From: Dryomyza anilis
Lineage: Eukaryota > Arthropoda > Insecta > Diptera > Dryomyzidae
Assembly (NCBI GenBank): GCA_951804985.1
Contig: OX638132.1
Span: 88,292,696-88,356,695 of the forward strand
Direction of reading: 5' to 3'
DNA length: 64,000 bases
In this document: piece by piece, positions 34,717 to 46,737 of the stretch
Numbering within the stretch: position 1 is the stretch's first letter
How the letters are laid out: each line of letters begins with the position of its first letter
Notes under the pieces: model-generated
Seen by the model: the letters and a program-made list of their open reading frames with translations, nothing else
What the model was told of the DNA's origin: nothing
Database searches by the model: none
Made by a program: the position numbers and the translations under genes

Positions 34717-35495
34717 TACTAGCTGGACCCGTTCACAGCGTTGCCCGTGATAAGTTTTTGTAAATGCAAAATTATGTCTTTTTAAATTACGGCCCTTTTG
34801 CTCCTTTTTAGTGCCTAAGTCGCCCGCTCACGTGTCACTCCCTTTGACCAATCCCGTTCACTTTCTACGTTAAGATTACAATGTTTAATATGATCATTTG
34901 TATCGATTTTTACAACTCTGCTCATAGTAGGTCAGGAGTTATATCAATTTTAATGTTTTGGTTATTTGGAAGGTGCCACGCCCCATGGTCCAATCTCGCC
35001 CATATTCTACGTGACGATTGGAATTTTAAATATGAACATTTCGTTCGATTTTTATAACGATTTTTATATGTCAGGATTTATAGCAATTTTAATGTTTTGG
35101 TTTTATGGGAGGTGCCACGCCCCGTGGTCAATCCCGCCCACATTCTACGTCGCCATTGAAGTTTTAAATATGAACATTTGATTCGATTTTTGTAACTCTA
35201 CTCTTAGCATGTCAGGAGTTATAGCAATTTTAAAGTTTTGGTTATATGGGAGGTGCCACGCCTCATGGTCCAATCCCGCCCACATTTGGAAAAATGATAA
35301 ACATCCACAATATACATCATTGGGCTAAATTTCATGACTGTGGCTATCTTAAATTCCACCTTGGTGCGCGCCTACGTCGGGAGATGAACACTCTGTCCAA
35401 ATTTCATGTTTCTAGGTCTAAGGGTTTGCTCTGGGCGTTGATCGATCAGTCAGTCAATCAGAACTTGTTCTTTTATATATATAGATTTATGTGTT
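34717..35495 (+). repeat. Dispersed repeat family F with internal subrepeats
   Basis: Begins tagctggacccgttcacagcg and ends ttatatatatagattta. The interior has subrepeats of about 130 bases, each with gggaggtgccacgcccc, atggtccaatc and gcccacattctacg, near 34970, 35105 and 35245. A related copy is at 45841-46690, and a small fragment at 7825-7880. The terminal tatatatagat resembles the 3' ends of some insect retroelements, but the class is not certain. Confidence 0.6.
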
Positions 35496-35554
35496 TAATT
35501 TTGTTATAAACAAATTTTGCGAACTTGCTGTGTCGTTATAAAGAAAACATATCA

Positions 35555-36167
35555 TGAAAAAATTTACCTCATATTGATAAATTTCGTTCTTCAAACCATT
35601 ATTCATTGTATTGAAGAACCATTCATAATATTAATGACATCAAAGTTATGAATGCGACCATAAATATGATGAACGATTGGTAACTGTCGAAAAAGTGTTC
35701 TTTAATATGATGTACCGTATGTGAAGAATATGAAAAAAATGTTTGTGTTTTTTTAAATAATATTTTTTCCAACAAGATTTTTTTTTTGAATTATTTTCTA
35801 AATTTTTTTTTTTTATTTGAAAAATTCGAAAAAAAAATTAAATCTTTTAATTTATTTAAAAAAAAAAATATATATATATTTATTAGTTCAGCAATATTCA
35901 TTATATTGAATATTATATTCATAAATATTAGAACAAATTCACAGATATTATGTTTATATTTATCAATATGACGATTCAAATTCATTGTTTTGAATATTTC
36001 GTTATTCACTATGATGTTCGAGTGAGAATCAATTCATACATATAATGAATGCATTCATCTATATTTCATTTAATGAACGGTGATATTAATATGATGTATC
36101 TGGTAATTGGTAGACAAATTCATAATATTTATGAATAAATTCCTCATATTGATGAATTTTTTTCTGT
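35555..36167. mobile_element. MITE family E copy
   Basis: Shares catattgataaatttcgttcttcaaacc, ttcattgtattgaaga and the right end ttcctcatattgatgaattttttt followed by tctgtg with 4816-5322. The centre is A/T low complexity (35745-35880). Confidence 0.65.
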
Positions 36168-36829
36168 GCAAACAATAAATTTGATACAATATTTGTACGT
36201 TGGAATGATTTTAAAATAAAACTGATATATGGCTGATATTTCAACATAAAATGATATTCTGATTAAGTTTGAAATTTTACAGTCATTTGCTGTATCAAAA
36301 ATGTTTGTTAAATTATATAGTTTTTTGTTTATTGGATATACCCATTAATAAGTTGAAAATTTTCGTTGAAATACAACTTTTTGCATTCAGTTACCACGGC
36401 TCTACAAGTGGTACCGACTTTTGGGGGCATATTAGTTCCTTTTAAGTTACCTCTGAAACCAGTGTTGCAATCCAGTGTTCTTTAGTTTCAAAGCGGTGGC
36501 AACATACGCAGTAATAAGTCACAATGCTGTAATATATAGGTTCTACATTCTGACATTGGAACATATAAAGTAATGCGCAGAGATTACTTTGTTACTATTA
36601 GGTGGCAAAATAGTTCTACATTCTGATATTGGAACATATAAAGTAATGCGCAGAGATTACTTTGTTGCTATTAGGTGGCAAAATAGTGGCAAGTAATTAA
36701 AAATATTGTTTTCTATATAAGTTGCAAGTATGTAATGCTGATGGACTTTATCATGTTGCCACAAGGTTGTTAAGTATTACAAAGAAATTAAATATTGAAT
36801 ATCTTCGTCTCATTGGAAAGGCATCACCA
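36168..36829. other. Unique stretch with a 72-bp tandem duplication
   Basis: 36541-36611 (ctacattctgacattgg, gcgcagagattactttg, ttaggtggcaaaatag) is repeated immediately at 36613-36684 with two or three differences. Otherwise nothing is recognised. Confidence 0.6.
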
Positions 36830-37290
36830 AGAACCAGGATTCATCATATTGATGAATTCATTTATTGAATTAAAATCGTTTTTTGAAATGTTTTTCATTT
36901 TCTTTTTTATTAACATCAAATTTTTAAACAAAAATTTGTCTCATTAACACATTTATATTTTTATAATTCTAATACAATTTATAATTAATTTCTAATTATG
37001 CGAAGACTCCATTTCATCATAATGAACAAGTGTACATCATAGTGATGAATATTGTGCATCAAACCATATTTATTGAAATTTCATAAATCTTATAAGAAAT
37101 GAATACATAAATATTTGTAAAGGAGACACATTTTTGTGTGAAATTTAATGTTAAAAAAATATTGAAAGTGAAAGTCATTAAAAATATACGATTTTACTTC
37201 AATGAATGAAATCATAAATATGATGAATACTGGTTGTTGGTGAAATTGTTATTTGTATGTGGTGAAAATCTTAGTGCAAACTGTTTTTTT
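36830..37290. mobile_element. Diverged MITE family E relative
   Basis: Contains attcatcatattgatgaattc at 36840, caagtgtacatcatagtgatgaata and aatgaaatcataaatatgatgaat, typical of family E, but clean termini are not visible. Confidence 0.4.
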
Positions 37291-38580
37291 CACTATGCCG
37301 TCTCATTTTTGGTTTGTTTGTAAAATTAAACTAAAAACTATTAAGAAAGGTTATGTCACATAGTACATTTTGAGGTTAGAATTGGAAAAGTTTCACTCAT
37401 AGTTAATTTGCAACTAATCTTTATTTTGGAATTTAGGCTTTTGTCCCACTGTTGTACCAAAAATCCCAGAAATGACTGACAAATTCAAAAAAATAAATAA
37501 AATAAAAAACAAATAACGTGTAAATCAAATCGTAAAAATAGCACGCCTGAATTTGTCATAACAAAGAGCCGCAAATTTATGCCAACAGCAATTATAGCAC
37601 CCACAGCAACCACCACCACCACCACCTCCGTCGCTTACTCCTCTTGCAGCCTTTGCACAATTACCGAAAGGGTTACTTTATTTTGAGCCCCCCGTATTGC
37701 CTTCATTTATTATATTTGTTGTTATGCGCGTCGTGTTAATGCTAAATGCAAATACTTTGCATACTTTTCGGCGCTATTTAACGCTTTTTTGTATTTTTTT
37801 CTTGTATTAGTGACTCTTGTAGCGCCTGCGACTACTGCAACCACTTAAGACAAATTGCGCCACCCGAAAAGGGGACCAATTTTCTAAATCCTCTTAAAAT
37901 ACAAAAAAAAGAAAAGAAAACCCCGTTGAATTTAAATATATTTTTTTCAATTTTTCTAGTGTTTATGGTGCCAAATGATTTGCCATTCATCGCTAAGAAA
38001 TTGTGTGAAAAATAAAAGTTTTCAATTTCGCTGCGGTACTTAAGCCACCAAGTAACCAACCAGCAGCACCATTGACGCTGAATTTTGAATTGAAGTTTTT
38101 CTTTTCTGTCACCACATAGCGAGTGAATCTTTTGGAAAAACTTCCTTTTCTTTGGTTTAATTCAGTTCAGTTCTGTTGGCGCGATAGGGTTACCACGTAG
38201 TATTTGTTATTATGCTGCTGTTGCTTGCTACTGCTGCTTGAGGTCGAGAGCGGCTTCAGTTTGCATGCTGCCATACAATAGACAACAAATCAGCTGATTT
38301 TTTTCACAGTATTTTCTTTTTTTAAAACTTTGTTTATTGTTAGTATTTTTCTTTGCAACCCGCAGCATGTAATTGTCATTCGCAGATGCAAATTTGAGAG
38401 CTGGAACGCATTGGCTTTGGTGGGTAATTGACAGTTGAAAAGTTTCTAAAAAGCGAACAAATTGTTTATGTTTCAAGTATATTCGATATTCAAGTATTCA
38501 AATTACGCAATAAAAATCCTTTTAATAACGTATCTAGGTGGAAATAAATTGTTTTCCAACCAACCACATTTTTTAAATGA
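37291..38580. other. Unique island, nothing coding recognised
   Basis: 37500-38480 is non-repetitive, with (CCA)n at 37607-37630 and short GCT/TGC runs near 38215. The minus-strand frames at 38059-37832 and 38476-38228 lack domains. Confidence 0.3.
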
Positions 38581-38589
38581 AAAACTATA

Positions 38590-40060
38590 AAATCGAAGGA
38601 ATTCTAATTCATTCAACAATTTTTTACTATTAAAATTAATCAATGCGATTTTTCCTATTAATATTATAGTGTGGGTACTATAAATTTTATAGTGACTATT
38701 GATTTAAATTTCAAAATTAATGCGATATCCTATTAAAACAGGGATGTGCCATTAAAAGAATAGCTTATCACTTCAAGCTAAACTGACATACTATTAGTAA
38801 TGTGATAAAATTATTAATTGAATAGTTTAGACTATTGTTTTAAAAATATTGCAATATAAATACAATAGTTGAATACATTTAAAAGTAATAAGAAATCACA
38901 TTTTAAAAGGATAAAACCATTACATTTTTATGAGAATATACATTCAGAAAAAAAATCTCATAAAATCCCATTAAAATTTGTCAATAGGACAGTTATTGAT
39001 TTAATAGTATACAAAAAATAAATATTTTCATACAAATTCAAAATTATTTGTATAGTATTTGGTAGCATTTGATGGTATTTACCGATTGAATTAATAGTTT
39101 ATCCTTTTGAATAATTTCTTCAATAGTAAAAACTATTAAATTTATGGTAACTTTTTACTAAGTGTACTATTCAAATAATAGTTTTTGATATTCATTAAAT
39201 GGGATTGATCGTATTAATATTAAATATTATTAGTATTAATTTAAACCGCTGAAAATTATTGAAAACCTACATAAATTATATTTTATTATATAAATTCTGT
39301 TTGATATTATGTTGTATTACAATAAAATATTACGAATCAACTTTTCTCAGTATCCATTTTATTTTTTTTTTATTTCACTGCTTTAGATAGATTGTTGATT
39401 TCATTGCGTGTAGTAAGAGGAATTTATCGAAGTGAATTTGGAAAATGAATGAATTTAAAAATAATAATATGTAATTATTAATCTTATGTTCATGGATAAA
39501 AATCGTAACTCTTATTCATCTCATTGATACAATAAGAAATAAATACAAAATCAATAGTTATATCATTAATTGTTGTAACCTTTTGATGACATAATATATC
39601 CTATTAAAACAAAATGATAAAACTATAACGACTATAATTTTTTTTTCTCATATTTTGATTATATAGTTGCAATAGGAATTTTATACGGACTATTAACATA
39701 CTATTTTTAAAAACATTCTTTTTTTAATACTAATGAAATAAAAAGGTTGCGGTTTTTTAAATAAATTTTTTCTTTATAATTATACTTTAATCAACATTGA
39801 AAAAGTACTTCTTATTGTTTTTAATGATTTTATCACATTACTATAATAGTTTAATTTATGTGGCGCAAACTATTAATAATCAATAGTATTGCACTATAAA
39901 AAAAACTATTAAAACAATTGTTAAATCACTATTTTGTCAATTATTAGATAACATTTGTACAAAATACCATAAAACTATTGAATTAATAGGAAAAACTATT
40001 GTTTCATGTCCTATAAAATCAATAGTCGTACTATTGATTTTTTGTTTTCCAAGTGTACCT
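38590..40060. repeat. Old AT-rich repeat built of ACTATTAA motifs, hosting a MITE
   Basis: Dominated by tactattaa/ttaatagta words with a loose inverted organisation (ttttactattaaaattaatc on the left, aatagtcgtactattgatttttt on the right). A clean family B MITE is nested at 38941-39164. It is probably an older relative of family B, but the boundaries are soft. Confidence 0.4.
38941..39164. mobile_element. MITE family B, intact 224-bp copy
   Basis: Starts cattcagaaaaaaaatctc after TA (38939-38940) and ends ttttactaagtg before TA (39165-39166). The interior is canonical (gtcaataggacagttattg, tagtatacaaaaaataaat, tagtaaaaactattaa). Confidence 0.75.
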
Positions 40061-40142
40061 TTAAAGTGGTCCAGAGGTTCGCAGTCTTTACAAATTCTGA
40101 AAATAATTGTAAACTTGAAAACTTTCAATTCATCTGAGTACA

Positions 40143-41334
40143 CTCAGAAAAAAATCCGATTAAAATTGGTCAATAGGACAGTTATTGATACAAAAAATAA
40201 ATATTTTTATACACTCAGAAAAAACATACCATAAAATTAATAGCTTTTACTGTTAAAATTAGTCAATAGGATATTTACCCGATAAACTATTAACTCATTC
40301 GGTGATTCCTATTAAATATTACAAAATTCTATCAAAATTATTTGAGTTTGAGTAAAGAATTCGTGTAAAATCTTTGATAATTGTCCCTTGAAAAATTATC
40401 TCTGGAAAAGAATTATCAATAAAAGAATAGTCCGGGGTAGAATTTACCAGGGATGAATTGACTTTGTGAACAACTATTTTTGAAGCGATTTTTTTGGTTA
40501 CTACATATATAACTCGAATAAAAACTAGACCCCACATGGACCTCTGGAACAAACTAAACTTAATAAACAAAAGGAAGTCAATACAGAGTTATCATGTATA
40601 GTTGAAATTGAAAATACAACTTTTTACAAAAATGGGTATATCGAAAAACATGCGTTCTTTGTCTATTTCCATGAACGATCGTATGAAACCAAGCAAAAAC
40701 TATTGACATGACCCTACAAAAATTGACTAGCCCATACTAAGTACGGCCGGTTTGCAGGGGTTAGATCAATTGTTGACTGAAATCTTGCAACTTATTCTGA
40801 ATTGAAGAAGGGGTGGGTATATGACGGTCGGTTTGATTTATTATAGTTCTGAATAGTGGGCAGCCGCCTTCCCAAAGCCATCTGAGTTCAAGGGGTGGCC
40901 CTACTTGTTCTACAAAAATATAGAAAAATCGAAAAAATTAAAAGTGAGATTTTTTATTTTATGAAATATTCGACTCACTCACACTCACTCACGATAAAAT
41001 TTTACTCACGCACACTCACTCATGGTATTTTTTGGTCTACTCACACTCACTCACAATCACGTGAGCAAAATTAGGATTCAATCATAATCACGCGTGATCA
41101 CGCTGAATCACGTTCACATGCCCATCTCTACTATTAAATCAATAACTGTCCTATTGACAAATTTTAATGGGAATTTACGAGTTTTTTTCTGAGTGTTTAA
41201 ACTTAAAAATGATTTAATAGTATGTTGTATAATTTAATGGTATTTACCGATTGAAATAATAGTTTTTCCTATTGTCTAATTTTAATAGCAAAAAAACTAT
41301 TGATTTTATAGTCTTTTTTCCTGAGTGTAGCTGT
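40143..41334. mobile_element. Cluster of family B MITEs, one split by another element
   Basis: TA-CACTCAGAAAAAAATCC starts at 40143 and is truncated by a second CACTCAGAAAAAAC start at about 40213. The second copy runs to about 40348 (gagtttg) and resumes at about 41128 (ctattaaatcaataactgtcc) to ttctgagtg. A third partial copy ends at about 41330 (ttcctgagtgta). Confidence 0.6.
40349..41127. mobile_element. Insertion within a family B MITE, possible hAT-like remnant
   Basis: Interrupts the MITE. The right end reads cgctgaatcacgttcacatg, then cccatctcta, which on the other strand begins tagagatgggc, a form of end seen in hAT elements. It contains (CACT)n runs at 40973-41055. The matching left end is not seen, so it is probably truncated. 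There is no transposase sequence. Confidence 0.35.
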
Positions 41335-43430
41335 ACCGAATTTCGATTTTTTTTTCGGAACAAAATTAGTTGTAGCAACAAACTTTCTTCGTTTTTAAAG
41401 AAATATCTACAAATTGTTTTTTTTTTTTAACTGGTTGTAGTACACACTATAATTATTTTAATTTTGCCTATAATAATCATTTTAGCAGTTAAGAGAACCG
41501 AATAAGTTCGAGTTTTAGATTATTAGAAAAGAAATTAAAGAATTAAAGAAAACAGCCCCATTTGTAATTAAAAATGCTATATATTTTCGATTGGCCATTA
41601 AATTTAGTATTTACAACACAAAGGACTGTTGCACTGCTATTCTTATCCTGCGGGACAAACTCGACTCTGCTCCAATATTTGTAAAATGTTAAGAAAAATA
41701 TTAACGTTCCATTGGTTACCTTTGCACTCGATTCCCACTTGGGGGAGGTTCCCGAAGACATCGCAGTCTTCGAAAAGAAACGGCTGTCAGAAGAAGAAGA
41801 AGCAGCAGCAGCAGTCAAAGTAAGAAAATCATTTGCCAAGAGTAAAGAGTATAAAAAATAAAATGCGAGCAAAATATGAAAAATCAGCTGTTGAGGAGAT
41901 AAGCAGCATAATCCCATTGCGCGGGCTAAAGTCAGCGCCGAAGGAGTCTTCAGAGTACTGGCCAGGTTGCGGCTTCTACGCTGTTAGGTGTAGCAGTCAG
42001 TCAAGTGTATGACTGACAGTCAGTCAGTTAGATGGATATAAATACAACAGAGGGAGAGACAGCAAGACAGACAAATAGACAGACAGACGGACGGACTCAT
42101 CTGATGCCAACTGTTGTTTGGACGTATGCTGCATCGTCTTTGGCAGACGGCACAGATCCAATTTCTCAAACGGCATAAAATATCATGTTGCAAAATTTAC
42201 AATTTACTGAATTTTTCATATGATTTTGGAAAAAGCAGCGCCATGGTAGCTGCTTGCTAAGTGCAAGTTTCCCCAAGGACACTTTGTTGGCACCCTTTAA
42301 CTACAGATGACGACGACGACGATGACTTAACTGAAGGTTGTGCTGTGCATTGGAAAGAAACAACAAATAGTGCAAATAAACAGATAACAATCGAGCTGAT
42401 TTGTAAGGTGTCGACGATAAGAGGTTGATGTGGCTTCTTAGATGGGTTGGGAAAATGAGCCCATCAGAAGAAGCATCTGCATAAATTGAAAATGCACAGA
42501 AGAAGAAGAAGAAGATTGGTGCGAAAGGTGCGAAATAGCACTTGAAGCGCATCTTCTGACAGGCTATTAAATTATAATGATGGAATGAAAATGGTAGGGC
42601 TTATAAAGTGTTGAAAGTGTCTAAGGTCAAAAGCGCCTTTTATGTTTGAAAACTGCTGTCAAAAGCGCCACTTTGATTGAAAACTGATGTCGCATCAGTG
42701 AAAGGTAGTGCTGAAGTTTTTACAACATTTAATATGCGTTTTCGCAAAACTCAAAAATGAAAGTTTGTCCAGCGTAAGACAGCAGTTGCCAAAGGGCCAA
42801 TTAAAAGTTTCGTGCAAAATGTTGCAACCAACGGCATGTAATTCCTGCAAGAAATCAATTTGAATTTATTAAATTGAAATTTGTTTTTTTTTTTTTGGTA
42901 TATGTTTTAGTGCACGTTTCACACTCCAGTGCGCAATAAAATAAAAATTAAACTCTTACCAGCAGGCCAAAGGACATCAGTCAGTCAGCCAGTCAGTCAT
43001 ATGTCCTGTGCGGCAACATGCGTTGCACAATTATGTCCCACTGGCCCCGTTTAGTCATTCACAACACCCCCACCACCACCACCACAGCCTGTTATCAAAG
43101 CAATTTATATCGTTTGATTTCCTTTCAATTTCTTTGCGCATCTTACGTCAAAATCAAATCGCAAGCTGTCGTCAATGTTAGTTGACGCAACCGCCCACTC
43201 GTTTTTCGAACTGTTTTTTTGTCTGTCCGGCTGCTACGGCGTATTGTCTGCTTCGTCGAGCGCATTTTCAGGCGGCGAACGTTTGTTGCTGGTCTAATTC
43301 CCAAAATAACCGAAAAACGCACAGATTGAAAAGAAATAAAAAAAAGAATTGAATCCCAGTAGCAGCAATGTCCATTCTACGTAACGGAAGTTTGAATGTA
43401 CGAAAAAAACACTGAAACACTTGGAAAAAA
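41335..43430. other. Unique island with microsatellites
   Basis: 41540-43420 is non-repetitive and GC-richer, with GCA runs at 41802-41815, GACA near 42060-42095, (GAC)n at 42310-42325, (AGA)n near 42498-42513, CAGT runs at 42980-43000 and (CCA)n near 43070. Frames at 41917-41543 (-) and 42552-42301 (-) lack domains. Probably an intronic regulatory or spacer island. Confidence 0.3.
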
Positions 43431-43439
43431 GTAGAAATA

Positions 43440-44057
43440 AGTCATATATAGTTTATTTAAATAAGTATTTCATAAATAATTTCAATATTAAAAAGATTTA
43501 GTAACATTTGAGGTTGAAAGAATGAACGAGTTGGTTGCAACAACCAAATCCATTCAGTTAAATTCTAATTTCTACAAAATTGTTGAGAGATTTGATTGGA
43601 TTCTGCCAAAAAATATCATTTAGATCACACCAAAGTGTTCAAGAGTTGTTCGAAATCGATTGTAGTCCAGACTAAAACCTTTTTAGTCTTTGCAACAATA
43701 AACAACTTAACAGTTGATAGAACCAAATAACTTGATTCGTCTCGATGTAATTTCGCACTGTAGAATGTCTCCTACCAATAAAACACATACAAAACGAAAC
43801 GATAACTACACACAAAAAAAATATCTTTTGACGTGAGGTTGGAAGAACGAAATTGTTAGTTGTACCAACTAACTTCATTCGGTTCAATCGAATTTTATAC
43901 AAATATACAAAATATACACTTTAAATATTAGTCTATACACACTCCTAATGGTTCTAATTCTGTACTAAATTGTTCGAAATTGATTGAAGTACAAAATACA
44001 ACTCTTTAAGTTTTGATAATACAACCGACTAAGCGGTTGAGAGAACCGACTATGTTG
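43440..44057. repeat. Diverged dispersed repeat family K, two units
   Basis: The units at about 43505-43735 and 43835-44056 share gaggttg(a/g)aagaa, aacaaccaa/accaacta, tcattc(a/g)gtt, gttcgaaat(c/t)gattg and the ending gttga(t/g)agaacc. A related inverted stretch is at about 45530-45740. Class unknown. Confidence 0.45.
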
Positions 44058-44425
44058 GATACGTGCTTAGGTAAACTTTTTTGGTCAAATATATATTGAC
44101 TTCATGCACAAATACATGAAAATAATGTTTTCCCGCGAAACGACTGTGGTTCCAAAAAAATAAATCGAAATTCGGTACACCAACCCATTTGTAAATATGG
44201 GTATCAAATGAATGGAAATTCTTCAGCGATTGAAAGTTTGTAGTTATTTTCAGGATTCATATACCCTGGTGACCTATATACCACTTTAAATGGTAACCAC
44301 ACATATGTGTAGGGTATTTATAGTCGGCTTAGACCGAGTATAATTTTGATAATCCTTACTATCATAATAACACCTACTTTAAAATTACCCATGTGATCTA
44401 ACCTTTACAACTGGTTTTTCGTTTT
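44058..44425 (-). repeat. Partial repeat family A, reverse orientation
   Basis: Matches 17990-18360 almost base for base from atacgtgcttaggtaaac through tcaggattcatataccctgg to catgtgatctaacctt. The microsatellite half is missing. Confidence 0.75.
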
Positions 44426-44429
44426 GTTG

Positions 44430-45840
44430 AGTAGTGTAATTTATCGGATATCTAAAATAATTTTCAATACTGAAATAAAAAAAATCGAGAAAATTTAATT
44501 TCAAATAATTTTTTGCTAAGTGTAGGCCGGACATAATGTGCCTTGAAACAGCGTGCTGTATAAAGGGATTTTCTTCGCACACTTCCGGCTGTCATGTTGA
44601 GCCGCACGGTCATCCGTCTCAGGGCGCGCTTCCTTCCACCACGTTGTGTCTCTGTCTGTCTGTATTGTCAGACTTTGCCCTTTCTTCAATGTGCTGCTGC
44701 TTTTTCAAATATTTTATTTATGCATGCGAACGAACAAAGAAAAAAAAGTGGTAGAAACAGCAGAAAGTAGTTGAACGAAGAGCGGGTCTGATGATTGGCG
44801 TACAGGTGTTGGCCTGGTCCGTGTTGATGGCTGATTGACATCTACAGTCACATGGCCATTTTAGATTTCCTGCTCGGCCATGTCTAACGGTTGTTCAAAC
44901 GTCTGTTAACAACGTGTAAATCCCAAAAAAAAAACAAAAAAAAAAAACAATAAAAATGTCGAAAGGAAAAATCGCAAGATTTCCCAATTGGCACATAATC
45001 CGGCAGAGATGATGTAATGGCAGACATAGCAAGGAGTTGTAGTATGAAATAAATGTATTGGGAAAAAGCATAGAAGGCGTGGTATTGGGCGTAAGAAGAA
45101 ATGCAGTATATTACAAGTATTCGACACACTTAAATTCACACAAAATGAGTGTGTAAAATAAATTTTATTTTGAGTTAAAGAATCGAAAATTGATTTTTTT
45201 TCGGGGTGATAAACACTTTTCAATTTAATATTCATGCATTTTTTTCAAAGGGCAAGAAGAGTTGCTGCTTTATTTTCGTTTTCTTGGCTTGAATTCGGCT
45301 TGCATTGCTTCTGGAAAATCACAAAACTGTCGCTAAATTAAAATATTTAACTGTTGCTTTAATTTAAATTGCCCTAAGTATATATTGTTATTTTGTAGCT
45401 TTTTTTAAAAATTTAAATTAGCTTTTTGACATGGGATTTTTGTTAATTTGGTCTTTATCGTCTGCGCATTCTTTACACTGTTTATTTATTGCGAGCAGAG
45501 TGCACTATGAAATCAAAAGTACACTCAAAAATAGATTTTACACAGAACAGAAACACATTGCCCAGCCAACTTATTCGGTTCTTTCAACTGTTAAGTCGTT
45601 TTTTATAGCCAAAACTAATAGACCTATATTGGAGTCTATCACTTTTAAGTATTTTCAAATTAAATCGGTGTTACGCAGTTCCCTCAACCAATTTATAGAA
45701 ATATAATTTGGTTATTACAACTAACATTTGGTTATTACAACTAACATTTCCTTTTCTTTCCACCTTATGCCTAAAGGTGATTTTTATGTGAGCAACTTAT
45801 AGAACTGTTTAAGACATTTTTAAAGATTTATATGTATTAG
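44430..45840. other. Unique island
   Basis: 44520-45000 is GC-richer and unique. Overlapping minus-strand frames at 44884-45235 are Phe/His-rich without domains. 45530-45740 resembles family K in inverse orientation. Confidence 0.3.
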
Positions 45841-46009
45841 TAGCTGGACCCGTGCACGACTCGTGTCCAGATTTTGTAAATGCGAGGATATGGATTGATT
45901 TTATTAATATGAAGTACATTTTTATTATTTATATCTTCCTCGTAGAACGCTTTCCCGTAAAATTCTTCCCGGTAGAATTCCTCCCCGTAGAGTTTTTCCC
46001 AGTAAAAAT

Positions 46010-46245
46010 TTTAGTGTGGTGAGTTTTAGTGTCGTTATTTTTAGTGTGGTGAATTTTAGTGTGGTTCGGCGTTGTACCATTAGAAGTTTTAGTGTGGTGG
46101 ATTTTAGTGTGGTGGGTTTTAGTGTGGTGAGTTTTAGTGTGTTGAGTTTTAGTGTGGTAGGTTTTAGTGTGGTGAGTTTCGGTATGGTGAGTTTCTTTAT
46201 GGTGAATTTTGGTGTGGTAACTTTCGGTGTGGTGAGTTTAAAAAA
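46010..46245 (+). repeat. Minisatellite, about 15-bp unit AGTGTGGTGAGTTTT
   Basis: About fifteen imperfect units (tttagtgtggtgagt variants). Unit length is a multiple of three, so it keeps an 88-codon frame open that reads as FSVV repeats. This is not a gene. Confidence 0.85.
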
Positions 46246-46332
46246 TTTGTGGTGGTTGATACTTTGGTTTGTAATATCTTGATACCAGTATAATAACTGT
46301 TGACATACACCATCTGGAAAATGTACCTTCTA

Positions 46333-46349
46333 GGGGGGGGGGGGGGGGG
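46333..46349 (+). repeat. G17 homopolymer
   Basis: Seventeen consecutive G, the only long G run in an AT-rich window otherwise full of A and T runs. Confidence 0.95.
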
Positions 46350-46728
46350 TTGTGCCACGTCCAGTTCAATACCGCCCACATTCCGCGAGACCGTTTAAAA
46401 TGGTTAAATATAATGCTGACCAAAATTTCATTAAATTTCCTATATCCTAATTGCGGATATAATGTGTTTTTAATTTGTATGTTATATGGGAGGTGCCGCG
46501 CCCAGTCCACCAATCTCACAGAGATATAGCCTATACTCTGCCCAGACCCAACATACATATTGTGTCAAAATTTTATTCAATTCGGTTCAGCCGTTTTGGC
46601 GCCTATTCGGAACATACAAAATTTAACATTTCTCGTGCAAATTTTAACATTTCTCGACGAAAGGTCATATTTTAAAAATTAAATCCTTTGGAAATATTTT
46701 AGTAATTTCCGTAATTAGTTCGAACTGC

Positions 46729-46737
46729 ATAACCATA
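46729..46737 (+). repeat. Target site duplication, left (ATAACCATA)
   Basis: Nine bases identical to 55159-55167, abutting the foldback element's left end. Confidence 0.85.

Larger units (their letters stand above)
45841..46690 (+). repeat. Repeat family F copy with minisatellite and G tract
   Basis: Begins tagctggacccgtgcacgac, like 34717, and contains the family's gtgccacg(t/c)ccagt and cgcccacattc segments near 46350-46500, and gttcagccgttttggcgcc near 46585. It is interrupted by the minisatellite at 46010-46245 and the G17 tract. Confidence 0.55.

Noticed and set aside
46016..46282. 88-codon frame of FSVV repeats
   Set aside because: It is the translation of a 15-bp minisatellite whose unit is a multiple of three, so openness says nothing about coding.
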